A stretch of 64,000 nt of DNA from Sutterella sp047777475 (GTDB lineage Bacteria; Pseudomonadota; Gammaproteobacteria; Burkholderiales; Burkholderiaceae_F), in assembly GCA_047777475.1 (NCBI GenBank), contig JBKEET010000002.1, positions 186,001 to 250,000 of the forward strand, in the 5' to 3' direction. How positions within the stretch are numbered: position 1 is the first letter of the stretch; the number at the start of each line of letters is the position of its first letter. The notes under the pieces were generated by a model. It had not been told where the DNA came from. It saw only the letters and a program-made list of their open reading frames with translations, and did not search any database. The position numbers were made by a program, and so were the translations under genes. This document shows, in pieces, positions 8,448-16,363 of this stretch.

Positions 8448-9365
8448 ATGCAGATGATTCGCAAATTCTCCCTGCTGGCCGCAGCGGCCGGCGCCGCGCT
8501 TCTCGCGGGCTGCTCTTCGGTCGACCTCAATCAGCCGACGGCTCCCGTGACCGACCTGTCGACCTACTCGCAGGGCCAGGGCACCGCCCCGGCTTCAACC
8601 GCCACGGGCACCACGCACACGGTGGCCGCGGGCGAGACGCTCTATAAGATTGCGCGCAGCTACGGCGTGAGCCCGCGCGACATCCAGCAGGCCAACGGCA
8701 TCACCGATCCGACGCAGCTGCGCATCGGCCAGGTGCTTACGATCCCGGGCGCTGCCGCCAACAACACCGCCGCCTATGACGCGCCCGCGAGCAGCGAGGT
8801 GCGCGTGACGCCGGTCAACGCCTATGCCGACGCGCTGCCCGAGCAGAGCAGTGCCGCCGCCGAAGAAACGCAGGCCAAGGCGGACGAAGCCAAGGCCAAG
8901 GCCGATGCCGAGAAGGCCAAGGCCGAGGAAGAAAAGGCCAAGCTCGAGGAGCAGAAGGCCAAGGCCGAGGAGACCGCCGCCGCGGCCGCCGCGCCCGCCA
9001 AGAACGCGCGCATGATCTGGCCGGCCGAGGGCAAGATCCTCTCGAGCTTCAAGCAGAACAAGATGGGCCTTGACATCGGCGGCGTCAAGGGCGACGTTGT
9101 GGTCGCCGCCGCCGACGGCGAGGTGATCTTCATCGGCAACCAGGTCGCGAGCTACGGCAACCTGGTTATCGTCAAGCATTCGCCGACGCTCGTGACCGCC
9201 TATGCGCACAACGACAAGGTCACCGTGAAGCTGCACCAGAAGGTGAAGGCGGGCCAGAAGATCGCCGAGATCGGCTCGACGGGCGCCAGCCAGCCGATGC
9301 TGCGCTTTGAGGTTCGCGACAAGGGCCGCCCGGTCGATCCGGCCGGCTACCTGCCGCAGCGCTGA
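8448..9365 (+). CDS. nlpD: NlpD-like LysM/degenerate M23 lipoprotein
   Basis: This 305-residue outer-membrane lipoprotein has a lipobox ending at C22 (LLAGC), a LysM peptidoglycan-binding domain (about 57-100, HTVAAGETLYKIARSYGV), an Ala/Lys/Glu-rich coiled stretch (about 140-185) and a C-terminal LytM/M23 domain (about 190-300). The zinc ligands of active M23 peptidases are lost (GLDIGG in place of the His motif and AYAHND in place of HxH), as in the NlpD/EnvC amidase activators. It probably activates AmiC-type amidases at division. The start is supported by AAAGGA; longer in-frame starts lie inside surE. Confidence 0.9.
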   Translation: MQMIRKFSLLAAAAGAALLAGCSSVDLNQPTAPVTDLSTYSQGQGTAPASTATGTTHTVAAGETLYKIARSYGVSPRDIQQANGITDPTQLRIGQVLTIPGAAANNTAAYDAPASSEVRVTPVNAYADALPEQSSAAAEETQAKADEAKAKADAEKAKAEEEKAKLEEQKAKAEETAAAAAAPAKNARMIWPAEGKILSSFKQNKMGLDIGGVKGDVVVAAADGEVIFIGNQVASYGNLVIVKHSPTLVTAYAHNDKVTVKLHQKVKAGQKIAEIGSTGASQPMLRFEVRDKGRPVDPAGYLPQR

Positions 9366-9385
9366 GCTTAACGGAAGCCGGCAGC

Positions 9386-9426
9386 GGGGCGCCCGTATCT
9401 TTGCGGATGGGGCGCCCTCTCTTTTT
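9386..9426 (+). terminator. Rho-independent terminator after nlpD
   Basis: Two copies of the self-complementary GGGGCGCCC (9386-9394 and 9409-9417) form a strong stem with a 14-base loop, followed by TCTCTTTTT. It separates surE-nlpD from rlmD. Confidence 0.85.
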
Positions 9427-9484
9427 GGGCCGCCGGCTTGCGAGAGATTTTGATTTGCAGAATTCAAGCAGAAGAAAAACAGCA

Positions 9485-10942
9485 ATGGCCAGAAACAGCA
9501 GATACCGCGCTCCCGAGCGCTTCCGCGCCGAAGTGGAGCGCCTTGACCAGGAAGGCCGGGGCGTCGCGCACCGCGACGGCAAGGTGGTGTTCATCGAGGG
9601 CGCGCTGCCGGGCGAGCTCGTCGACTACGACGTGCTCAAGAGCAAGTCCTCTTACGAAGTGGGCCGGGCGGCCGCGATCCTGCGCGAGAGCGTGCTGCGC
9701 GTGAAGCCCAGGTGCCCGAAATTCGGCATGGGGCCCGGCAGCTGCGGCGGCTGCGCGATGCAGCACCTCGAGCCTTTCGCGCAGGTCGCCTTCAAGGAAA
9801 AGGTGCTCGTCGACACGCTCTGGCACATCGGCAAGGTGCGCCCCGAGCGCATCATCCCGCCGATTTACGGCCCGTTCTGGCACTATCGCCACCGCGCGCG
9901 CCTCGCCGTCCGCAACGTGCCCTCGAAGGGCGGCGTCCTGGTGGGCTTCCACGAGAAAAACTCCTCGTACGTGGCCGACATGAGAGCCTGCCCCGTGCTC
10001 CCGCAGAAGGTCTCCGACCTGCTGCCCGCGATGCGGGAGCTCGTCGCCTCGCTCTCGATCAGCAGCCGCACGCCGCAGATCGAGATCGCCGCGGCGGGTA
10101 GCCGCACGGCGCTCGTGATCCGCACGCTCGAGCCGCCTACGAAGGATGACATGGCCCTGATCGAGGCCTTCGGCCGCGACAGGGGCGTCGACATCTGGAT
10201 GCAGCCGGGCGGCCCCGAGACGGCCGCGCCCCTCCATCCCGAGGACGAGGAGGCGCTCAAGCTCGCGCTCCCCGAGTTCGGCGTGAGCATCAGCTTCAAG
10301 CCCACCGACTTCACGCAGGTGAACCACGAGCTCAACGAGCGCATGGTCTCGCGCGCCGTGAAGCTGCTCGGCGTCGAGAAGCACCACAAGGTGGCGGACT
10401 TCTTCTGCGGCCTCGGGAACTTCACGCTGCCGCTCGCGACGCGCGCCGCGCGCGTGATCGGCATCGAAGGCTCCGAGGGGCTCGTCGCGCGCGCCCGCCG
10501 CGGCGCCGAGGAAAACGGCCTCAGGGACAAGACCGAGTTTGTGGCGCGCAACCTCTTCACCTGGTCGGACGCGGACTGGAAGGCGCTCGAGAAGCGCTTG
10601 GGCGGCATCGACCGCGTGCTCATCGACCCGCCGCGCGAGGGCGCGCTGGCGCTTGCGCGCGTGCTCGCCGCCGCGGACCAGCGCCCCGCGCGCGTTGTTT
10701 ACGTTTCCTGCAATCCCGCGACGCTGGCGCGCGACTGCGCGATCCTGCACCACGAGGGCGGCTGGCATATCCGCGCCGCCGGCGTGATGAACATGTTCCC
10801 GCACACGGGCCACGTCGAGTCGATCGCCGTGCTCGAGCCCGGCGAGAAGCCGGGCGAAAAGAGCGAAGAGGCGCAGGCCATCGAGCGGCGCATCGCCGCG
10901 CAGGGCGACGACCGCGTGAAAATGACGCTTTCCGAGGAATAG
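9485..10942 (+). CDS. rlmD: 23S rRNA (uracil-1939-C5)-methyltransferase RlmD
   Basis: The 485-residue enzyme methylates U1939 of 23S rRNA using SAM. An N-terminal TRAM domain (about 8-65) is followed by the iron-sulfur cluster cysteines (CPKFG...CGGC near residues 77-90, plus a later Cys), then the Rossmann methyltransferase with ADFFCGLGNFTLPLA. IDPPREGA, the catalytic Cys in YVSCNPATLARD and the base Glu in HTGHVES are all present. The start is the first good ATG after the nlpD terminator. rlmD usually lies just after rpoS in relatives; here it directly follows nlpD. Confidence 0.92.
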   Translation: MARNSRYRAPERFRAEVERLDQEGRGVAHRDGKVVFIEGALPGELVDYDVLKSKSSYEVGRAAAILRESVLRVKPRCPKFGMGPGSCGGCAMQHLEPFAQVAFKEKVLVDTLWHIGKVRPERIIPPIYGPFWHYRHRARLAVRNVPSKGGVLVGFHEKNSSYVADMRACPVLPQKVSDLLPAMRELVASLSISSRTPQIEIAAAGSRTALVIRTLEPPTKDDMALIEAFGRDRGVDIWMQPGGPETAAPLHPEDEEALKLALPEFGVSISFKPTDFTQVNHELNERMVSRAVKLLGVEKHHKVADFFCGLGNFTLPLATRAARVIGIEGSEGLVARARRGAEENGLRDKTEFVARNLFTWSDADWKALEKRLGGIDRVLIDPPREGALALARVLAAADQRPARVVYVSCNPATLARDCAILHHEGGWHIRAAGVMNMFPHTGHVESIAVLEPGEKPGEKSEEAQAIERRIAAQGDDRVKMTLSEE

Positions 10943-10965
10943 CGGAGATAAGGAGGAACGGCGCG

Positions 10966-11376
10966 ATGAAGCACGAATGCCGCATCACGGTGCTCGAAAC
11001 CAAGGTTTTTCCGGAGTACCAGAAACGTTACCTGGCGAATCCCAAGTCCGGGCCGTGCCCGTTTTTCAAGGCCGGCGACACGTTCCTGCTGCGCAGGACG
11101 CCCGAGCAGGACGACTTCTATCACCTCATGAACGGGAAGTTCTGCGGCGAAGCCTGGGACGCCGTGAGCCGCTACGTCTACACCGCCCTGCAGGGCGGCT
11201 CGCCGATGCACGGCTGGACCAACGACGAGCGGGTGATGATCGCCTGCTGCAACGACGGCACCCGGCCGGTGATTTTCAAGATCGAGCGCATCGACGTGCC
11301 GGAGACCGACGAAGAGCGGGAATGGCTCGCGAAGCAGGATTTCAAAAACGGCGAGGGCGACGCCTACACCGGCTGA
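10966..11376 (+). CDS. TIGR04076-like small cysteine-rich protein
   Basis: The 136-residue soluble protein resembles the TIGR04076 family, whose function is unknown. Family features are GPCPFFKAGDTF (about 28-39), GKFCGEAWDAV (about 55-65), and ACCNDGTRPVIFKIERID (about 85-102). Five cysteines sit in conserved turns and may bind metal, which is an inference. It lies 23 bases after rlmD with GGAGG-like sequence upstream of the start, so it is probably co-transcribed. A strong bidirectional terminator follows. Confidence 0.7.
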   Translation: MKHECRITVLETKVFPEYQKRYLANPKSGPCPFFKAGDTFLLRRTPEQDDFYHLMNGKFCGEAWDAVSRYVYTALQGGSPMHGWTNDERVMIACCNDGTRPVIFKIERIDVPETDEEREWLAKQDFKNGEGDAYTG

Positions 11377-11404
11377 GCCGGGCGGCGCCTTTCCCTCAAA
11401 AACA

Positions 11405-11438
11405 AACGGCAGCGGGCCGAAGTCCGCTGCCGTTTTCT
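11405..11438. terminator. Bidirectional terminator between convergent genes
   Basis: AACGGCAGCGG (11405-11415) pairs perfectly with CCGCTGCCGTT (11424-11434) around an 8-base loop. A run of T follows on the plus strand and a run of A precedes it, so it can serve both the rlmD side and the minus-strand gene at 11464-12036. Confidence 0.88.
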
Positions 11439-11463
11439 GTTCTTTGGCGCACTGCAGAAAGCC

Positions 11464-12036
11464 TTACTTCTTGGCCTTCTTCTCGGGTGCCTTGAGGTTG
11501 ATGCCGATCAGCTTCGTGAAGAGGCCGGAGGCCATGCCGATGTGCGGCGCGAGCGCCGTCACCCTGGAGTCCGGCACGTCGCGTTCCGGGATGCCGCAGA
11601 CGCGGGCGATGAAGGCCCGGGCCATGCTTTCCTTGGTGGCGGCGTGCGAGAAGACCATTTTCATCAGGTCGTCACGGATGCGCCCGTAGAGCGCGATGTC
11701 GTCTTCGGAAATCTTGGAGAAAAGCGGCTTGCCGAGCGATTCGTCGGCGAAGCGGTGCATTTGGAAGAGCGTCTTGCGGAAGAGCTTCTCGTCGGAGCTG
11801 TACTCGGGCAGCCCGTTGAGCGCGGCCCAGGCGGCGATCGCCTGCAGCGCCCCCGCCCAGCAGGCCTTGAAGCGGGCCTTGGCGACGCTGTCGAAGAACG
11901 GCAGCGGATTGAGCTTCACGCCGGCGGCAGCGGCCACCTGCTTGTCAAAAAGCGTCGAAGAGAGATCGCGGACGCAGCCGCCGAAAGAAAGGCCGAGATT
12001 TTCTGCAAAATCTTTGTCAATCTTGATGTTCGGCAT
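11464..12036 (-). CDS. Hypothetical helical protein
   Basis: I do not recognise this 190-residue protein. It is soluble, predicted mostly helical, with no signal peptide or membrane helix, and ends in a lysine-rich tail (KAPEKKAKK). A central segment FFDSVAKARFKACWAGALQAIAAWAAL (quoted in parts: FKACWAGALQ, AIAAWAALN) is amphipathic. The start at 12036 is fixed by a strong AAGGAGG six to ten bases upstream; an upstream in-frame start has none. It is transcribed convergently with rlmD and divergently from ndk, so it stands alone. Confidence 0.6.
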   Translation of the reverse strand: MPNIKIDKDFAENLGLSFGGCVRDLSSTLFDKQVAAAAGVKLNPLPFFDSVAKARFKACWAGALQAIAAWAALNGLPEYSSDEKLFRKTLFQMHRFADESLGKPLFSKISEDDIALYGRIRDDLMKMVFSHAATKESMARAFIARVCGIPERDVPDSRVTALAPHIGMASGLFTKLIGINLKAPEKKAKK

Positions 12037-12403
12037 GTGTGCGATTACCTCCTTGCTGCGGCGCGGCGCCGGTTGCGGCCCTTCCTGCGTGTCCCCTGCA
12101 GGACTGCCCCGCGGGAAGCGGGGCTTCACGGACTCAAGGATGCATTTTGCCACGGTGAAGCGCGGGCAGTTTTTCTGAATTGTTACGGTTGGTCAAAGCC
12201 CCCGGCGCAGGCGCGGAATTTCCTGCTTTCTCAATCGGAACGGCATCTTGCTCGTGCTAAAATCACAGATCCAAATCGCGGCGCCCCCTTCTTTTGGTCG
12301 CCTGCGTATCCTTTTTCCCAAGCGGTCCGCGCGGCCCTGCCTCCCCGGCGGAAGCGGCGGTCCGCTTTCTGTCAAACCAACAGTTCAACCGAGAGTTATC
12401 AAA
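12037..12403. promoter_or_regulatory. Divergent intergenic region with ndk promoter candidate
   Basis: This 367-base gap separates the minus-strand hypothetical gene from ndk. TGCTAAAAT (12255-12263) looks like an extended -10 facing ndk, about 140 bases upstream of its start; no convincing -35 is present. GC-rich inverted segments lie at about 12330-12370. I see no further gene here. Confidence 0.4.
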
Positions 12404-12829
12404 ATGGCTATTGAACGCACTCTTTCCATCATCAAGCCGGATGCCGTTGCCAAGAACGTGATCGGCAAGATCTATTCCCGCTTCGAGACCAACGGCCTCA
12501 AGATCGTTGCCGCCCAGATGCGCCAGCTGTCCAAGGCCGAGGCCGAAGGCTTCTACGCCGTGCACAAGAACCGTCCGTTCTTCAACGACCTCGTCAAGTT
12601 CATGACCTCCGGCCCCGTGATGATCCAGGTGCTCGAGGGCGAAGGCGCCATTGCCAAGAACCGTGAGCTCATGGGCGCCACGGACCCGAAGAAGGCCGCC
12701 CCCGGCACGATCCGCCACGACTTCGCCGAGAGCATCGACGCCAACGCCGTGCACGGCTCCGACGCTCCGGAAACGGCCGCCGTCGAAATCGCGTACTTCT
12801 TCCCGACGCTCGCGATTCACAGCCGCTGA
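12404..12829 (+). CDS. ndk: Nucleoside diphosphate kinase
   Basis: The 141-residue kinase balances nucleoside triphosphate pools by moving the gamma phosphate through a phosphohistidine. The catalytic His lies in NAVHGSD (about residue 117), the ATP loop in TDPKKAAPGTIRHDFA, and the N-terminal TLSIIKPDAVAKN is diagnostic. Length is exactly that of the family; the in-frame extension upstream is low-quality coding. It heads the ndk-rlmN-rodZ-ispG-hisS-yfgM-bamB-der-hfq-hflX run conserved in betaproteobacteria. Confidence 0.97.
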   Translation: MAIERTLSIIKPDAVAKNVIGKIYSRFETNGLKIVAAQMRQLSKAEAEGFYAVHKNRPFFNDLVKFMTSGPVMIQVLEGEGAIAKNRELMGATDPKKAAPGTIRHDFAESIDANAVHGSDAPETAAVEIAYFFPTLAIHSR

Positions 12830-12853
12830 TCGTCAGATCCCGAGGATGAATCC

Positions 12854-14041
12854 GTGACCGACTCCGTCAAAGAAACCGTCAGCGAAAGCCCCGCGCCCGC
12901 CAAGGTGAACCTGCTCGACTTCGACCGTCAGCAGCTCACCGAGTGGTGCGCCTCGATCGGCGAAAAGCCGTTCCGCGCCACGCAGCTCTCGCGCTGGATC
13001 CACCGCCGCGTCGAAAGCGATTTCAACGCGATGACCGATCTCGCGAAAGCGTTCCGCGCCAAGCTCGGGGAGCTCGCTGAAGTCCGCCCGCCCGTTCCGC
13101 TCACCGAGAAAAAATCGGCCGACGGCACGCGCAAGTGGCTTTTCGACGTCGGCGGCGGCAACGCCGTCGAGTCGGTCTACATCCCGGAGGATGACCGCGG
13201 CACGCTCTGCATCTCCTCGCAGGCGGGCTGCCCCATGGGCTGCCTTTTCTGCTCGACGGGCAAGCAGGGCTTCAACCGCAACCTCACGACGGGCGAAATC
13301 GTCGGCCAGCTTTGGTGGGCCGAGCGCGAGCTGCGCCGCGACCTCGGGGTCAGCGATCCCGAGGACCGCGTGATTTCCAACGTCGTGCTGATGGGCATGG
13401 GCGAGCCGCTGCAGAATCTCACCAACGTCATCCATGCCATCAACATTTTTCTGGACGACCACGGCTACGGGCTGTCGCGCCGCCGCGTGACGGTGTCGAC
13501 CTCAGGCCTGGTGCGCCAGATCGATAAGCTTGCCGAAGCCGCGCCGGTGGCGCTTGCAGTGAGCCTGCACGCCGCCAACGACGAACTGCGCAGCAAGCTC
13601 ATGCCGATCAACCAGAAGCATCCGATCGCCGATCTGATGGCGGCCTGCCGGCGCTACCTCAGGGTGGCACCGCGCGACTACATCACCTTCGAGTACGTGA
13701 TGCTCGGCGGCATCAACGACAGCCTCGAGCAGGCCGACGAGCTCATCGATCTGGTGCGGCGCGAGCACGTTCCTTGCAAATTCAACCTCATTCCGTTCAA
13801 CGCTTTCGCGCAGTCCGATCTGCAGGCGCCTCCGAGAGAGCGAGTGCTCGCTTTCTGCCGCCGCCTCAATGAAGCCGGCATCGTGAGCACCGTGCGCAAG
13901 ACGCGCGGCGACGACATCGATGCGGCCTGCGGGCAGCTCGCCGGCGAGGTGCGCGACCGCACCCGCCGCGCCATCCGGCTTGCCAAGCAGAAGGCCGAGG
14001 CCGCCTCGCTCCTGCACCGCGCGGAACGGAACTCTCACTGA
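12854..14041 (+). CDS. rlmN: Dual-specificity RNA methyltransferase RlmN
   Basis: The 395-residue radical SAM enzyme methylates C2 of A2503 in 23S rRNA and A37 in some tRNAs. The cluster motif is CPMGCLFC (about residues 121-128), GMGEPL (about 182-187) is the SAM-binding motif, and the second catalytic Cys sits in DAACGQLAGE near residue 357. It starts with GTG behind GAGGA; a nearby ATG (12846) is out of frame. The order ndk-rlmN-rodZ lacks the pilF gene normally between rlmN and rodZ in related genera. Confidence 0.95.
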   Translation: MTDSVKETVSESPAPAKVNLLDFDRQQLTEWCASIGEKPFRATQLSRWIHRRVESDFNAMTDLAKAFRAKLGELAEVRPPVPLTEKKSADGTRKWLFDVGGGNAVESVYIPEDDRGTLCISSQAGCPMGCLFCSTGKQGFNRNLTTGEIVGQLWWAERELRRDLGVSDPEDRVISNVVLMGMGEPLQNLTNVIHAINIFLDDHGYGLSRRRVTVSTSGLVRQIDKLAEAAPVALAVSLHAANDELRSKLMPINQKHPIADLMAACRRYLRVAPRDYITFEYVMLGGINDSLEQADELIDLVRREHVPCKFNLIPFNAFAQSDLQAPPRERVLAFCRRLNEAGIVSTVRKTRGDDIDAACGQLAGEVRDRTRRAIRLAKQKAEAASLLHRAERNSH

Positions 14042-14056
14042 GGAGTTCGGACCATC

Positions 14057-14998
14057 ATGGCAGACGTCAAAACGCATCCCGAGGCCGAAGCGGCCCAGGG
14101 AGCCCGCGAAGGCTTCGGCGCGCAGATCAAGAGGGCGCGCGAGGAGCAGGGCATTTCCGTAGGCGATATGGCCGCCCGCTCGCGCCTTTCGGTGCAGCAG
14201 GTCGAGGCGATTGAGGCGGAGAACACCGCCCAGCTGCCCGAGCCCGTTTACGTGCGCGCCTTCCTGCGCGGTCTCGCCCAGGAGCTCGGGCTCAAGCCCG
14301 AGCCGCTCGTGGCCGACTACATGCAGCGCTACGGCGGCGGCAGCAAGGACTTCGGCATGCTGCCCGACCATGATCCGGGCCGCGAGACGGTGGTGAGCGC
14401 GCGTCCCGCGCACGGCGCCTTCAAGATCATTGCGGCCCTGGTGCTCCTCGTCGTGCTGGTCATCGTCGCCTGGCAGTTCTGGACATCGAGCTTCGGCAAG
14501 GGCGAGACGACGCTCACCGAGGCCGAGAAGGTCGCCGCGGGCATCGATGAGAAGGACGCCGCCAAGGCGAGCGCCGCGAAGGCCGCCGCCGAGAATGCGG
14601 CGAAGAACCCGGACGCCGCCGCGCCGGCCGCTCCGGAAGAGAAGACCGCCGAGGTGGCGATCACGCCGCCCGAGCCCGCTCCGGCGGCTGCGCCCGAGGC
14701 GCCCAAGGCCGAGCAGCCTGCCCAGCCCGCCGCCGAGCAGCCGAAGGCCGAGAGCGAGCCCGCGATGCACAAGCTGAGCTTTGTCGCCCGCCAGCGCTGC
14801 TGGACGGAAGTGCGCGGCCCCGACGGCACCAAGCTTTTTGAAAAGACGCTGCAGCCCGGCGAGAAGGCCGAGGTGAGCGTCCCGCCGGGAGCCCGCGTGG
14901 TGCTCGGCAACGGCCATGGCGCGAGCGTCACGGTCGACGGCAAGCCTTATGAAGTGGGCACGCTCAGGACGGGCGTCGCGCGCTTCTCGATCAAGTGA
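14057..14998 (+). CDS. rodZ: Cytoskeletal protein RodZ
   Basis: The 313-residue bitopic protein anchors MreB to the membrane and maintains rod shape. An N-terminal helix-turn-helix domain (about 18-85, LSVQQVEAIEAE) is followed by one membrane helix (about 122-142, ALVLLVVLVIVAW), an Ala/Pro/Glu-rich periplasmic linker (about 150-232) and a C-terminal DUF4115 beta domain (about 235-310). This order is that of RodZ rather than of a transcription factor. It lies 15 bases after rlmN and before ispG. Confidence 0.9.
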   Translation: MADVKTHPEAEAAQGAREGFGAQIKRAREEQGISVGDMAARSRLSVQQVEAIEAENTAQLPEPVYVRAFLRGLAQELGLKPEPLVADYMQRYGGGSKDFGMLPDHDPGRETVVSARPAHGAFKIIAALVLLVVLVIVAWQFWTSSFGKGETTLTEAEKVAAGIDEKDAAKASAAKAAAENAAKNPDAAAPAAPEEKTAEVAITPPEPAPAAAPEAPKAEQPAQPAAEQPKAESEPAMHKLSFVARQRCWTEVRGPDGTKLFEKTLQPGEKAEVSVPPGARVVLGNGHGASVTVDGKPYEVGTLRTGVARFSIK

Positions 14999-15020
14999 GG
15001 CGCAGCGCACAGAGAGGGCA

Positions 15021-15046
15021 AAAGGCGGCTTTGGGCCGCCTTTCGC
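15021..15046 (+). terminator. Weak hairpin after rodZ
   Basis: AAAGGCGGC (15021-15029) pairs with GCCGCCTTT (15035-15043) around a five-base loop. The T run is only three bases, so this may be a partial terminator or mRNA stabiliser between rodZ and ispG. Confidence 0.45.
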
Positions 15047-15082
15047 AGTACTAGAGCAACGCAAAAAAGGATTGAGACAGCA

Positions 15083-16363
15083 GTGACGCAGGCCAATGTG
15101 ATTTACCGCCGCAAGTCCCACGCCGTGCACGTGCGCTGGGGTTCCCGCGACGTTGTGATCGGCGGCATGAACCCGGTCGTCGTGCAGTCGATGACCAACA
15201 CGCCGACCGCGGACGTCGCGGCGAGCGTCGAGCAGGTGCTCGCGCTGGCGCGCGCCGGCAGCGAGCTCGTGCGCCTCACGGTCAACACGCCCGAGGCCGC
15301 GAGGGCCGTCGCGAAGATTCGCGAGGAGCTCGACCGCCGCGGCTGCGACGTGCCGCTCGTCGGCGACTTCCACTACAACGGGCACAAGCTCCTGAGCGAG
15401 TACCCGGAATGCGCCGCGGCGCTCTCCAAATACCGCATCAACCCCGGCAACGTGGGCCGCGGCGAGAAGGGCGCCGAGCATTTCTCGATGATGATCGAGG
15501 CGGCGAAGAAGTACGGCGCCGCCGTGCGCATCGGCGTCAACTGGGGCTCGCTCGACCAGGAGCTGCTCGCGCGGCTCATGGACGAGAACCGCGAGGCCGG
15601 CTCGCCGCTCACGCCCGCCGCGGTGCTCCGCGAAGCGCTCGTGAGGAGCGCCGTCGAAAGCGCGCAGGCCGCCGTGCGCCAGGGACTCGGCGCCGACCGC
15701 ATCGTGCTCTCGGCCAAGGTTTCCGACGTGCAGGAGTTGATCGCCGTCTACCGCGCGCTCGCCAAGCGCTGCGATTTTGCGCTCCACCTCGGGCTCACCG
15801 AAGCGGGCATCGGCACCAAGGGCATCGTCGCTTCGGCCTCGGCGCTCGCGGTCCTGCTCGAGGAGGGCATCGGCGACACGATCCGCGTCTCGCTCACGCC
15901 CGCCCCGGGGCAGCCCCGCACCGAGGAGGTCGTGGTCGCCCAGGAGGTGCTGCAGTGCATGGGGCTCCGGAGCTTCGTGCCGCAGGTGACGAGCTGCCCG
16001 GGCTGCGGGCGCACGTCGTCCGACCTTTTCCAGCGCCTCGCGGCGAGCACGCAGGCGTTCCTTAGAGAGCGCATGCCCGAATGGCGCCGCACGGCGCCCG
16101 GCGCGGAAGCCATGACGGTTGCCGTCATGGGCTGCGTCGTCAACGGCCCGGGCGAAAGCGCCCAGGCCGACATCGGCATCAGCCTGCCCGGCAGCGGCGA
16201 GAATCCGGTGGCCCCCGTCTTCATCCGCGGCCGCAAGGTTGCGAGCCTGAAAGGCGGGGACATGCAGGCGCAGTTTCAGGCTATGATTGATCAATTCGTG
16301 CGCGAGACCTACGGCGTCAAGGACTCCGCAGGCGCGCAAAACTCAACGGTTCAGAAGCAATGA
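15083..16363 (+). CDS. ispG: 4-hydroxy-3-methylbut-2-enyl diphosphate synthase (flavodoxin)
   Basis: The 426-residue IspG converts MEcPP to HMBPP in the non-mevalonate isoprenoid pathway. A TIM barrel occupies the N-terminal part (PVVVQSMTNTPTAD near 30) and the C-terminal cluster domain holds SCPGCGRT (about 305-312) and CVVNGPGE (about 352-359), giving the three [4Fe-4S] cysteines and the adjacent Glu. The start is GTG. Its stop overlaps hisS by four bases (ATGA). The reaction needs flavodoxin or ferredoxin; a flavodoxin is encoded at 503-1030. Confidence 0.95.
   Translation: MTQANVIYRRKSHAVHVRWGSRDVVIGGMNPVVVQSMTNTPTADVAASVEQVLALARAGSELVRLTVNTPEAARAVAKIREELDRRGCDVPLVGDFHYNGHKLLSEYPECAAALSKYRINPGNVGRGEKGAEHFSMMIEAAKKYGAAVRIGVNWGSLDQELLARLMDENREAGSPLTPAAVLREALVRSAVESAQAAVRQGLGADRIVLSAKVSDVQELIAVYRALAKRCDFALHLGLTEAGIGTKGIVASASALAVLLEEGIGDTIRVSLTPAPGQPRTEEVVVAQEVLQCMGLRSFVPQVTSCPGCGRTSSDLFQRLAASTQAFLRERMPEWRRTAPGAEAMTVAVMGCVVNGPGESAQADIGISLPGSGENPVAPVFIRGRKVASLKGGDMQAQFQAMIDQFVRETYGVKDSAGAQNSTVQKQ

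Noticed and set aside
8448..9365. Active M23 endopeptidase
   Set aside because: The zinc-ligand motifs are missing (GLDIGG, AYAHND), which matches NlpD-type amidase activators.
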